Shown in pieces: positions 34,601 through 45,409 of a DNA stretch of 64,000 bases. Made by a program: the position numbers and the translations under genes. The notes under the pieces were generated by a model. It ran no database searches, was not told the origin of the DNA, and worked only from the letters and a program-made list of their open reading frames with translations. This DNA is from Diphasiastrum complanatum (lineage: Eukaryota; Streptophyta; Lycopodiopsida; Lycopodiales; Lycopodiaceae), in NCBI GenBank assembly GCA_029204225.1, contig CM055093.1, positions 32,253,777 through 32,317,776 of the forward strand, in the 5' to 3' direction. Within the stretch, counting starts at the first letter, position 1. Each line of letters starts with the position of its first letter.

Positions 34601-36820
34601 GCATTCTCATGAAATTGGATGTATATACTTGGTACTAGACTTTCTATGACATGTGTAAACCCCAAAAACCCTTAAAAACACATTTTCAAAAATAAAAAAA
34701 CCTTAAAAAAAATTCCTGTTTCGAACCTGAACCAGTCGTTTCATACACGTTTCAAGTTGATCAAGGAAAAGGATCCAAGAAGCAATCTAAAGGCTATGAT
34801 GATGGAGTTGCAAAGGAGCAGCAAGATGACATAAAGCAAATTGAACTTTTCTCTGGTGCATTGGCTACACAAACCACTAATGGCGGTTGGTGCATTGACT
34901 CTGGTGCTTCAAGGCATGTAATTGCGCACAAGGATTGGTATAGTGCTTTCAAGAGTTAAGCGATGGATAGGAGGTGTGCCTGGGTGACAATTCTACACAC
35001 ACGGTCAAGGGCAAGGGCATAGTTCAAGTCAAGCTTCGATCTAGAAAGGTAAAGGTCATCAAGAATGTTCTTTATGTACCAAGGCTTGCAAAGAACCTTC
35101 TTTTTGTTGGAGCTATCACCAAGCAAAATTTGAAAATTGAATCTGATGATTCAGCTTATCTTGTCAAGGACAAGGGTGATAATATGCAAGTTGTAGCCAA
35201 AAAGAGGCAAGAAGATGGCCTTTACAAAATATATACAACTATCCCCAATCAATATGCTTACATAGCCAAATGAGATGATGTGGATAGGACAAGCACAATA
35301 TGGTAGTGGGGCTTCCAACAATCATGCCATGCTCATCAATTTGTGAGGCTTGCGCAATGGAAAAACAATGGGAAAAGTTTCTCGCGGGAAGCACTACCAG
35401 TGAGAAATAGATACTGAGTTCATCCATTCAAATTTGTGGGGCCATCCCCAAACTAGATTTGCAAAAGGGGCATATTATTTTAGGACATTTGTAGATAATT
35501 TCTCTAGAAAGGTTTGAGTATACTTTTTGAAGCAAAAATCTGAGGTTATCAAGTGCTCCAAGCAGTTCAAAGCTTCGGTCGAGAATCAAACAGGGAAGAG
35601 CATAAAGACGCTCAAGTTGGTGGTGGTGAATACATTGTTGGTGAATTTTGGCTGGCCAAGAATCCCGTGTATCGTGCTCGTACGAAGCACATAGAGGTCG
35701 ATCAGCACTTCATATGAGAGACAGTGCAAAGTGGTAAAACTCAGCTGGTTTATTGTGACACTAACGACCAAAAAACATCTTTACTACAGGTCTTAATTTG
35801 AGAAATTTCGGCGGATGCTAGGTGTTGGTGTAAAAAAAGTAAACACCAACATAAAGTTTTCTTTTTTTTTTTTGGGTGGGGGGGGGTGTGTTTTCACGTA
35901 TACTGAAAATAAATGCCTATTTTATCCCTTTAGGCTTTGTTGCACATACACTTGATGTGTTTATTGTCAACTATCATAGTTTCTATAGGTTTTTTTTCCC
36001 TCAATAATAGCATAATCTACATGTTTTCAGACTCTAGACTAGAATCAAAGAGCACTCTTCACACTGGCCATTGTGCTAACTCGTGTCACTTTATTCCATA
36101 ATGCTTGAAAATTGTGCATGTCAAAATGACAATTTCTTTTTCTCTTTTGAAAATGGTGAAAAAATTTAATCAGGTTAACTCATCAGGCGAATTTCTCAAA
36201 TCTCACGGCTTTGGCTTTATGCCTGCAATCCTGGGTCCCGCATGGCTTACATAAAAATGAACAAATTTTTTGAAAGGAGAAATAAATAGCATTTTCGTAT
36301 GGTGCATTCCAAAATTCCTTTTCAAACGCATAATTTCAAATGCTAATCCTAAAATGAACAGCAGACTAGGCTACTTGATCAGATTCATAAACAGACTAAG
36401 ATCAAATTTGATGCGCAGCAAGGTTTACAGAAATACTGCTATGTTGCAAAAAGACATACAAGAAATTGTTATCTATTACTGTAACAAATCGCACAGCTTG
36501 CAAAACAGGAAGTTACAAGCTTAAAAATCAACATAAATGTGTTTGCAATGAGTCCAAAACATCATTGTGAAGAGGCGCACCTGCTCTTCCATTTCTGGAA
36601 ATAAGCTGCGTAGCTGCAAGAGGTGATCCTGTACTCCTATGGATGTGGTGAAAGAATTGCCCGGATCAGACAAACCAGGAGAACTACTCCTGGAAGATCC
36701 GGGGGCTGGTGAGGAAAATCGAATAGGCGAGTTTCCACTGCACCGCAGCCGTTTAGCAATAGGTGGAGATCCGTGTAATTCGTCAAAAAGAGACCGCTTC
36801 CCACAGACGACCGCAGACAT
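28677..36820 (-). CDS. CUE-domain protein (ubiquitin-binding), five coding exons
   Basis: Coding exons on the minus strand are 36,820-36,581, 30,044-29,915, 29,601-29,369, 29,255-29,082 and 28,763-28,677, in total 864 bp for 287 residues. All joins keep frame, with GT donors and AG acceptors. The ATG at 36,820 has a good context (gctgccATG); no in-frame ATG lies closely upstream. The N-terminus is MSAVVCGKRSLFDELHG, followed by a Ser/Pro-rich segment. A CUE domain is split by intron 1 (LRSLFPEMEEQ, then LVEKVLESCGNNLESAIKSL). A helical region follows (EWVEHLVREMMHASD, LEAFEKTL), then a leucine/glutamine coiled coil (residues about 205-255) and a conserved end (SIPGRFHPDVF). Plants have one-to-few such CUE proteins annotated as ubiquitin-system components. 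Binding of ubiquitin is known for the domain; the cellular role here is not known. It is the one gene in the window that appears intact. Confidence 0.85.
31178..31400 (+). repeat. SINE-like sequence (tRNA-type pol III boxes)
   Basis: tggctcagttgg at 31,184-31,195 is a perfect A box. A weak B-box-like aagttccaggcc follows at 31,225-31,236, the usual spacing for tRNA-derived SINEs. The right end is undefined and no target duplication was found. Without a second copy this stays a candidate. Confidence 0.3.
31649..31703 (+). pseudogene. Scrap of G1-type gag in intron 1
   Basis: cacctcaacctgagcagcag followed by tggtacgga and aaccatttatg matches G1 gag at 8,246-8,297 (about 50 bases, few differences). 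No similarity is seen on either side, so this is a small relic or a filler inserted during repair. Confidence 0.7.
34080..35810 (+). pseudogene. Copia remnant in intron 1 of the CUE gene
   Basis: Fragments occur in copia order. A Gag core lies at about 34,100-34,540 (LKNHLANMVLVPLV, MMTFARKRIPKF, KQEEMRKMNL). A protease follows (GGWCIDSGASRHVI near 34,890), then the post-protease strand (MCLGDNSTHTVKGKG, VKVIKNVLYVPRLAKNLL, 34,974-35,273), pre-integrase text (CEACAMEKQ near 35,350), and a jump to the RNase H end (RARTKHIEVDQHF near 35,680). Most of integrase and RT is deleted. The phrase tgatgtgtttattgtca occurs on both sides (33,603 and 35,953) and may be LTR residue. Confidence 0.7.
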
Positions 36821-37535
36821 GGCAGCAGTTACCCTCACTCAAAATATTGCCAGCCTTTTGTGATCTCCTAATAGTATCTATAGAGCACCAGCAGAGCCGC
36901 TTTAAAACTGAAGCTGCCTATTTTTGCTTTTTCGGAAAGAATCCAAGCTTGGTGAAGACTGTGTTAAACTGGAACACTTTTGCAACAGGAAGCGGTGGAT
37001 ACACAAGATAAGTCTCAAAATTTCTCAATATCTTGTTTATGGCGGCACGTTTGATTAGGCAAGGGAAGACGAAAACTCAACATTCAAAAAACTACCATAC
37101 GCAAATACAGATAACAGCCGCTCAGAAAAGATAGGGTTTCTTAACCACAAACAACGAACTACGTGCCAGTGCAAATTGTCAAACGTTCATAACATAGAAA
37201 CACTGCAGCGCCAAGCCAGGCGGATGCGTAACGCATTAATGCAGAGAACTTCAGAGGATCCAGGATGAAGTTGAGAGAGAATTAAGGGGCCAAGGATAGC
37301 AGAGGAATGCCAAAGCATGCGTGCCTTAGAAGAAAACCACTTCCCTTTCACACAGATCTTCGTCCAAAAGCATTGATTTCTCAAACTTGCGAAGTACGGC
37401 AGCACGGCCAGTAGCGAGCGCTAGGGCCTCTTACATCCATGGCGCAGCTCATAATCCCATACAGCGCCAGCAACACCTCACAGTAATTCAAGCAATCAAT
37501 CCAGTGCTTGATCGTCAAATATCTATCGATGCCTG

Positions 37536-37566
<31 letters not shown>

Positions 37567-39910
37567 GCAAAAGACCTAACCTAACAGGGAAGCGATGCCA
37601 TCGCTCTCGCTCGGTCTTCAAAGAGACGAAGTCGTTTGACAAAAAGAGAGAGAGAGGAGGAGGAGAGGCCTTTACATATAAAATAAAATAGTGATGATGA
37701 ATTCATGATGATGAGGTGGGCTCTTAAAATAATAAATTAAAAAACTCACAAACAATGAAGGGTCTTGTGCCATACATATCATTATGGACCTTTAGTGAGT
37801 GCTCGGGAACCTCTTTTGAGTTATCCTCACACAACGTGCACTTTTTAAGTTTTTTAGTTTTTCGAAGACTATTGCTCGTACAAGTGTTTATACGCTTGTA
37901 TAAAAATTCGTCAAATATTCTCTAATATCAATTTTTTTTTTAAATGTCGGTTCAATTCTTGTACTTTGTCGATGTTTCAAAGCACTGGCTCGAGCTCTTT
38001 TTCTACCTTGCTTTGTGTTTTTCAAAAACTCCATTAGTGTTACTATGTGTTGAAGTGGGTCCACGGAGTTTTTTAAAAAGTCAACTCATAAGGAAAATGT
38101 CCACTTACTTTTGATGCTTGAGTTTGGTTTTTGGTAATAGACTAAAGTCAACAATAATTATAGACATGCACAAGCATTGATAAGAGCTGAAAGATCACAA
38201 GCATCTTCCTTCTTTGAAAACAACATGCAATAGCTTCAAATGTAAAACATGATAAATAACTGCTAATGTCAACATGAAGAACCAAGAGTATCTCATTGAT
38301 GCTTAACATAGCCCACCAACAATAGCACACTATCCATTTCCTCTAGCTAACATTTTTCAATCTACTATTGCAGTTTATAAAAAATGTCACAAGGGCGTTT
38401 GCTTGTTTTGAGCCCCAATCAAAAAGAATTATTGGTTGCAAGCAAAGGTCCAACTGATATCTTCAAGCACATCTATCCATACTCCATCTTTTTTCACTCA
38501 AAGACAAGTATGTACAATTTTTTCTACTTAGTAAAATGCATGAACATGTAGATTTTGTTCACATCTTGTTTTTCTAAGTCAGTGGCTATGTCTCTCTCTC
38601 CTACACACTCGATCATTGAGCAACATCCCATCTCTTTGGCTTGCTAAATTTTGCATTTAGTCACTCTCAACAGTGACAAATAGATAGGAAAATCATTCAC
38701 TTGGGCCCAAGAATTTCTAATATGCTTAATTCCTTCCATTTGATTAGGAGTGAACAATTATAATCCACACATCCAGATGTTTTTTGGTGAAGTAAATATT
38801 TTTTCATGATGTCTTTAGTATACTCACTATGAGATGGGTCTTAATATGAGTGCGGTGGTGCTGGTGATGTCGATTGCACTTGTGTTTGGCTAGCTTCTTT
38901 GGTGAGTAGCTCTCTTCTAGATCCATGACTAGGAACTTATCCACCTCGACCAAAAAAAAAAAAAGTTTGGTCACAGCACATTGTTGCCTGGCATGGAAAT
39001 GATAGGAGTAGGCAATTGCTTAGGCTAGAAGACTTGCCATGGCAAAATTTACATTGTGAGCAACCAATTTCTTTGATTGTCAACATTGCCTTAAACTACT
39101 CTTTGAATACATAAACTAGACAAAAGATAGATACATGGAGATCAAAAATGATTGTTTGGATACAAGATCTTTATAAGTGCACTGAATTTTAAGAGCTACC
39201 ATCTTGGACTACTTTTCCATTGGAGCTCTATCCAATGCTAGGAGTCCAAGATCTACTAAAATATCTTGCTCCTCATCGACATATAGATGTTCTAGTTTTA
39301 CCAAACTAGCATGAAAAAGCTATGAATGAAAAAGCTCCTCCAAAAATATGGGCTATGGAATGCATGATTGTTGTATCATGATTGGTGCCCAAGCCAAAAA
39401 TATAAAGAGAAAACCCAAGATTTTCTTGCCTTGAGGAAAATGATGTTTGCAACAGGGTTGTAAACATATTGATTTTCCAACTCATTTGCACCTTTGCATA
39501 GTTATTTGGCTATGTAGGTATCACCAGCAAAGATCAAAGAATTGACCTCTCGAAATGACATCTTGCAATGTCGATTGTTGGCCACCTCAATGGTAGCACA
39601 AGTCTTATGGTGGATGAAAAGCCAATCATTGAGAGACTATCTTCCAAGTTAAGATTGGATATGAGAAACGTCGTTGCTTGATTCAAGAGACACAATTTGG
39701 CACTTGACATGCTTCTTCTCAAGTCCAAAATAGTGATCAGATCGATAGGAGTGCAAAAATTGGTACATAGTGAACTCTCAAGCAAACCATCAACACAATT
39801 ATGGGAATTCGATCACATCCATGCATTTGTTGTTGTTGGATTTCTATCCTCTCCATCCCTAATCTCACAGCTAATCTAGACTCCATTCATTTGTTGTAAA
39901 TACTTGTAGG
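36821..39910. other. Upstream region of the CUE gene and intergenic DNA
   Basis: The first few hundred bases should hold the 5' untranslated region and promoter of the CUE gene. A (CT)n run at 37,543-37,566, GA-rich on the transcribed sense, and a GAG-rich stretch near 37,645 are typical plant promoter microsatellites. From 37,700 on the DNA is AT-rich with scattered short ORFs and no recognisable domain. Confidence 0.5.
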
Positions 39911-40490
39911 GTGTCATATTCTGCAGAAATACATGTGTTTTCAAACAGTCTACAAAAATACATGGAAAACGCAAACGGGTATCAACTCGACAAACCTCAA
40001 ACCGACAATCGTCAAATTTGCTTTGATCCCATCGAAGACACTCGACTCGACAAAGCTGACATACAATCATCAAGAGTAGTCGAAGCTGCCAACCAAGAAG
40101 AAGCTATTCTGCAGATACTACAAAAGAATCAACCACTTTGTTTTTAGACTTAGAGATTGACTTTTCAAAGTTCATTAGTCTAAATGTCATTTGAATAAAC
40201 ACTTTTTGAAAGTGTGGGAAAGTTAAATGGCGAATTTGAGTATATTCAAATTGAATTTTGGGTACATTGAATCTAGACCCAAAAATAGTAGAATTAGCAT
40301 TTTGGAGGGAAAGCCAAGTGGCCAAATAGGGTTTGGACATGTTATAAAAGGATGTAACTCGTGGAGAGAGTGATCTTCTCTCTTCTCTATCTCATTTCAT
40401 GCTTATACATGGTTCTCTTGGGTTCTACTATCCATTGGTGCACTATACTTGTGATTGCATGCAATTTTATGTGTAGAATGATCTATAATT
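39911..40490 (+). repeat. LTR-like segment before copia C
   Basis: tgtcatattctgcag starts a stretch with a TATA box (gttataaaagg at 40,341-40,351) and a T/C-rich start-site region. Copia protease text follows directly at 40,497. The layout fits a 5' LTR joined to the internal region by a deletion. No partner LTR survives and no PBS was found. Confidence 0.4.
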
Positions 40491-40496
40491 GCTATT

Positions 40497-41288
40497 TCGG
40501 AGCCACTCAGCATATGACCAGCCATATCGGTTGTTTTGAATCCTATACGCCTTACAGCACCAAGAAGTTTGTTCACCTGGGCAGCACATAAGCTATCAAA
40601 GGTGAAGGTAAGATTAAGCTTTGCAAATGATCAATCCAAAATACTTTCAAATGTCCTTCATGTACCAAATCTTTCTACAAACCTGCTCTGTGTTTATCAA
40701 AATTATAGATTTAGGACACAGAGTATAATTTGAATCAGATCAATGTAAGGTAGTTGACACGACATGCAAAATCGTAGCACTCGGAAAGAGGTATGGATAC
40801 TTGTACAAATTATGTCATTGTTTTTCTGCCTCTAGCACCTTGCTAGAGGATTGTTAGATGTCGTACATATAGATATTTGTGGTCCAATGCATAATCCTTC
40901 ATTAAAGAATGCAAAGTATTTTATCACTTTTAGAAGGACAATGGTGTACCTTATCAAGAAGAAATTCGAAGCTTTAAACTGCTTCAAAATCTTCAAAGAG
41001 CATGTAGAGAAATAAAATAGTAAAAGGATCAAAGCCCTAAGGTCCGACGATGGTGGAGAGTATATTTCTATTGAATTCAAAGAGTACTGCCAAAGCCAAG
41101 GCATCGAACAACAGTTCAGTACTCCCTATTCGCCTCAGTCCTTCACCTCAGTCCAACAACTTAGTCGAGAGGAAGAATCGTACACTGGTCAAGTCATCCA
41201 AATGCATGTTGGCTCATGCATCATTACCAAAAAGTTTCTAAGCTGAAGCTATCTCCACTGCAGCCTACATCTAGACCAAGGCCCTCTC
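40497..41288 (+). pseudogene. Copia C, left part (protease end to integrase)
   Basis: Protease text GATQHMTSHIGCF is followed by SNVLHVPNLSTNLLC. After a gap come the integrase pieces VHIDICGPMHNPSLKNAKYF and ALRSDDGGEYISIEFKEYC, and the third-residue region in a shifted frame near 41,160. Several stops and frameshifts are present. Copia B interrupts it after ccctctc at 41,288. The scrap H at 55,185-55,500 has a closely similar protease motif. Confidence 0.75.
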
Positions 41289-42346
41289 TGATGGGGAAGG
41301 AGAAGAATAATTCGCGAAACAATTGTGAAGAAACCGCGATTCCCTCTTGCTTCTCGGATGGAGTTCAGATGTGATCACTGGACACTGCCAGCTTGATCAC
41401 TCCTACAGTCCTCCAGAGTGTAGTCAGTCACTACTGATCTACGTTCATAAAATTAATACAACATTCAACATAGTTTCAACCAAAGTGCGGAATTTAAAAT
41501 GAACAAGAAGAAACTCAGACACACGATTAACAGTAGAAACAGTTGCATTCGAGATCAGACACAACATGAATTGACATGTGCGCAAAGGCTACAATATCAT
41601 CTATTGATTTTTTTCTCTGATTCTTCAGGCACTGCATGCAAATCCACGCAGTGCGTTGGCGTGGGAGAAACACGATTCTCTCACGAGTAATTGTCTCACT
41701 TTACTGGCGGACAGTTGGATCTCTATGGATTCTGATCACAGAGCTTGTCTCTCGCACGCAGGCGGACTTGCTATCTATATTTTTTGTCTTGATTGCTTAC
41801 TAGCATCAGACTATTACATTACACTGTGTATTCTGTTGATCTATATGTCAAGTATCGTCTAGCAAGTATGGTCGCTCTATGTGAATCTAAGATTAGAGTG
41901 ATTAAACATCTACAACTAATCAGGGAATTACAAGAGTGGCAGATTAGCCACGACCTAATATGTATCTGCTGACGTCATACCATTAGATCATATATTTGTA
42001 CTTCTAGGTACTTGCATGATCTTTTTGGTACCTCTTTGGAGCGTGCAGGCAGGAGAAGGTTTCGTTTCTGTCGTTGGTTTCGTTCTTTTTTTTTTGTCGT
42101 TTGCCTTATCTTGTACTGGACTGCAAAAGATTTTCGTTCGTGAATCTTTCGTGTTCACAAACCGTTTTTCTTTGTTTGTTTTGACTTTTGTGTTCGCGAA
42201 CCGTTCATCTGCGTTTTCTTTGAATTTCGTGTTCGCGAAACTTTTCGTGCTTCGTGTCTCCAGATCTTTGAGTTCACGAATGTCTTCGTCGGGCTGAGGG
42301 CTGAAAGCTAGCAAGGCTTTGTAAATAGAAACGTTTTGTTTCTCCA
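41289..42346 (-). repeat. 3' LTR of copia B
   Basis: On the minus strand it starts tggagaaacaaaacg after the purine tract tttgagagggagc and ends cccatca. The first 359 bases remain in frame with RNase H and end with TGA at 41,990-41,988. Confidence 0.9.
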
Positions 42347-43376
42347 GCTCCCTCTCAAAGCATGGTAGGTTTACAATCCCGAGGCTGCTCCTTTGTCTCT
42401 CAAAGAGTCCTTTGTCCAGGGCTTTAGTGAAGATGTCAACAACCATGTCTCTCGTTCCGATGAAGGTGGTTTGCAGCATCTTCTTCTCAATTAGATCCCT
42501 GATCAAGTGGTACTTGATCGCAATGTGCTTTGTTCTAGAATGAAACACAGGATCTTTCGTCAGGTGTATTGCAGAGGTGTTGTCCATCTGCAAGACCAGG
42601 GGCTCATTCCTTGTTTAGTCCAATTTGTCCAGAAACTGCCTTAGCCAGATTATTTCGTTGGCCATCTTTGTTGTTGCTACGTACTCTGCTTCGCAGGATG
42701 ACTGGACTACAACGGTCTGCCTCTTGCTGACCCAGAGAACTGCTGCTCCTGATGCAATGGTGCATCCTCTTGAGATGCTTTTATAGTCATCCTTGAGAGA
42801 TTCCCAACTAGCATCACTGTAGAAAAGTATCCTGAAACCTGCACAACAACAATAACACAAGCCATAATCCCTCGTTAATTGAAGATATTGCAAAATTCGT
42901 TTTGCAATCTTCCAATGTGTCGAGCCTAGATTCGTGCAAAATTGACTCATCCTGAATACTGCATAAGCAATATCAGGACGTGTATTTTTAGTAAGGTACA
43001 TCAGTGATCCTCTCAGCTTCCTATAAGGTGTGATCTGCATCTCTTCTCTCTCTTCCTCAGTCTTTGGACAGTCATCATTCGTCAGCACCATCTTTGCAAG
43101 CATTGGGGTGTTCGCTCCTTTGCAGTTCAATGTCCCAAAGTCCTCTAGGATCTTCTGGGTGTATCTGGACTGGTGAAGGTATAACTTACCTCCCTCATAG
43201 TCCCTTTCAATTTGCAAGCCTAGGTGACACCTGGCTTCTCCCAGATCCACTATCTCGAAATGTTTCGAGATGTTTGCCTTTATTTCAGCTATTAGCTGCT
43301 CAGTCCTGCAAGGTATCAGAGTGTCGTCCATGATCTGCCCATCTTTAACTCTGACATATACATTGGAATCAGCCAA
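41988..43376 (-). pseudogene. Copia B RT C-terminal half, RNase H and LTR-encoded tail
   Basis: The frame starts at DSNVYVRVKDGQI and reaches DDTLIPC directly. The residues forming the YV of the YVDD box are removed by a small in-frame deletion, so the RT active site is altered. RT thumb and RNase H follow (HLGLQIERDYEGGKL, QSSCEAEYVATTKMANEI, LQMDNTSAIHLTKDP, MVVDIFTKALDKGLFE), with one stop near 42,615. The frame crosses the LTR border and ends at 41,988 after three FxNTK-type repeats. Confidence 0.85.
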
Positions 43377-43482
43377 CAGAGGCTTAAATCCTAATGATTT
43401 CAGAGCTTGATCTTTCTTCTTGTACCATTGTCAGGCTAATTGTTTTAGACTGTAGATGCTTGTATGCATTCTGCATGCATAG

Positions 43483-44316
43483 TTAGGAAGTGAATTTGAG
43501 ACATATCCTTGGGGGTTGATCCATGTAGACCTCTTCATCTAACTCGCCATGCAAGAAAGTTGTCTTCTCGTCCACAATGTGGATCCTGAGGTCATAAGCT
43601 GCTACATATGCAAATAACAAATGTAGGGACGAATGTGTGACGACAGGAGAGAAGGTTTCAAAGTAGTCAATACCGTATCTCTGAGAGAAGCCCTTTGCTA
43701 CCAGTATTTCCTTGTATTTCATGTTCCCATCTGGTCTGTATTTGAATTCGAAAATCCATTTGCATTTGACAGTCTTGCGCTTATTCATGGTAGGATCTTT
43801 CGCGAGTAGAGTCCTCGTTGTCTGGAATGATCTAGATAAGGCTCTCAACAGGTATGTGAGCTGCTTCTCATCTGACACTGCATTCTCTGTTCCAGAGTCA
43901 TGTAGTGATAGAAACAGATCCTTCATCTTTATTATGAAAGAGGTGAGGTCCTTTCCATCCCACTGTAGGTTCGTCAGCTGATATTCCAGCATCATGATTT
44001 GACTTTTTGATTTCGTCTGAAATCTTGTGAGTAATGCATCCCACATCTCCTTAGCTTTGGAGAGTGTGGCCAGGTCAAGTGTGAGGCTATCTTCGATGGA
44101 AGATGATAGCAAGGCTATTGCCTTGTCGTTTTTCTCCCTCCATTCGCGTAGCTCCTTGCGTGTTGTCGTAGGCATTTCTTCTGTGCCATCCACCTAGGGG
44201 AAGAGTCCTTCACCCTTGAGTATCAAAGATGTCTTAACTTTTCAGACTAGAAAGTTAGATCCTGAAGAATCAAGTATTGTGCAGATCTTGCTCTGCATGT
44301 TGCTGATTGAAGCCAT
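43483..44316 (-). pseudogene. Copia B gag fused in frame to RT
   Basis: The Gag start corresponds to ATG at 44,316. As in copy A, TGA (44,244-44,242) and TAG (44,196-44,194) replace two expected tryptophans. From 44,193 a 236-codon open frame carries the UBN2-type Gag core up to LLAKDPTMN, then continues without a break into RT at KRKTVKCKWIFEFKY, then YGIDYFETFSPVVTHSS and EEVYMDQPP. In A these points lie 2.2 kb apart. The deletion removed the zinc knuckles, protease and integrase and kept the frame. The ORF ends by frameshift at 43,483. Confidence 0.88.
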
Positions 44317-44431
44317 TGCTTCTTGAGTCTATTTCTTTGTTGATGGTTGATTGTTTGAATGCTTGGCCTCCTGGATTTGCTAGCTTCTTGGCTATGTCAG
44401 AATTTGACAGGATGACCAGGTCTGATACCAC

Positions 44432-45409
44432 TGATGGGGAAGGAGAAAAATAATTTGTGAAACAGTCGCGAAGAAACCGCGATTCCCTCTTGCTTCTCGG
44501 ATGGAGTTCAGATGCAATCACTAGACACTGCCAGCTGAATCACACGTGCAGTCCTCTAGAGTGTAGTCAGTCACTACTGATCAGACACGCAATTAACATC
44601 AAAAACATTTGCATTCAAGATCAGACACAACACGAATTGACATGTGCGCAAAGACTACAATATCATCTATTGATTTTTTTCTCTGATTCTTCAGGCACCG
44701 CATGTAAATCCATGCAGTGCGTTGGCATGGGAGAAACATGGTTCTCTCACGAGTAATCATCTCACTTTACTAGCGGACAGTTGGATCTCTATGGATCCTG
44801 ATCACAGAGCTTGTCTCTCGCACGCAGGCAAACTTGTTATCTATATTTTTCGTCTTGATTGCTTACTAGCGTCAGACTATTACATTACACTGTATGTGTA
44901 TTCTGTTGATCTATATGTCAAGTATTAAGTATGGTCGCTCTATGTGAATCTAAGATTAGAGTGATTAAACATCTACAACTAATCAGGGAATTACAAGAGT
45001 GGCAGATTAGCCACGACCTAAAATGTGTTTGCTAATGTCATACCATCAGATCAGATATCTGTACTTTTGGGTATTTGCATGATCTTGTTGGTACCTCTTT
45101 GGAGCATGCAGGTAGGAGAAGGCTTCGTTTCTGTTGTTGGTTTCATTCTTTTTTTTTTGTCATTTGCCTTCTCTCGTATTGGACCGCAAAAGATTCTCGT
45201 TCGTGAATCTTTCATGTTCACGAACCGTTCATCTTCGTCTGCTTTGACTTTCGCGTTCGCGAACCGTTTGTCTTCGTTTCCTTTGACTTTCGTGTTCACA
45301 AAACTTTTCGTGCTTCATGTCTCCAGATCTTCGAGTTCGCGAATGTCTTCGTCGGGCTGACGGCTGAAAGCTAGTAAGGCTTTGTAATTAGAAACGTTTT
45401 GTTTTTTCA
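44432..45409 (-). repeat. 5' LTR of copia B
   Basis: This is the direct repeat of 41,289-42,346 with one internal deletion of about 80 bp (after ctactgatc near 44,582). It starts tgaaaaaacaaaacg on the minus strand. The tail frame is broken by one TGA where the 3' LTR has CGA. Confidence 0.9.

Larger units (their letters stand above)
30045..36580 (-). other. Intron 1 of the CUE gene (6.5 kb) with mobile-element remnants
   Basis: The donor is CAG/gtgcgc at 36,580 and the acceptor attcag/CTAGTG at 30,045. The other introns are 113-318 bp, so this one is greatly enlarged. It contains a SINE-like sequence, a G1-type gag scrap and a copia remnant, listed separately. The rest is AT-rich with no gene seen. 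Confidence 0.8.
41289..45409 (-). mobile_element. Copia B (family of A), internally deleted, inserted in copia C
   Basis: LTRs lie at 41,289-42,346 (3' LTR) and 44,432-45,409 (5' LTR). The 5' LTR lacks about 80 bp that the 3' LTR has. The target duplication ctctc is at 41,284-41,288 and 45,410-45,414. A PBS variant (tggtatcagacc on the minus strand) is at 44,430-44,419. The internal part is only about 2.1 kb, because gag is fused to RT and everything from the zinc knuckles through integrase is gone. B could move only with proteins supplied by relatives. Confidence 0.92.

Noticed and set aside
33600-35980. Complete LTR pair around the copia remnant in the CUE intron
   Set aside because: Only about 17 bases are clearly shared (33,603 and 35,953); too little to call LTRs.
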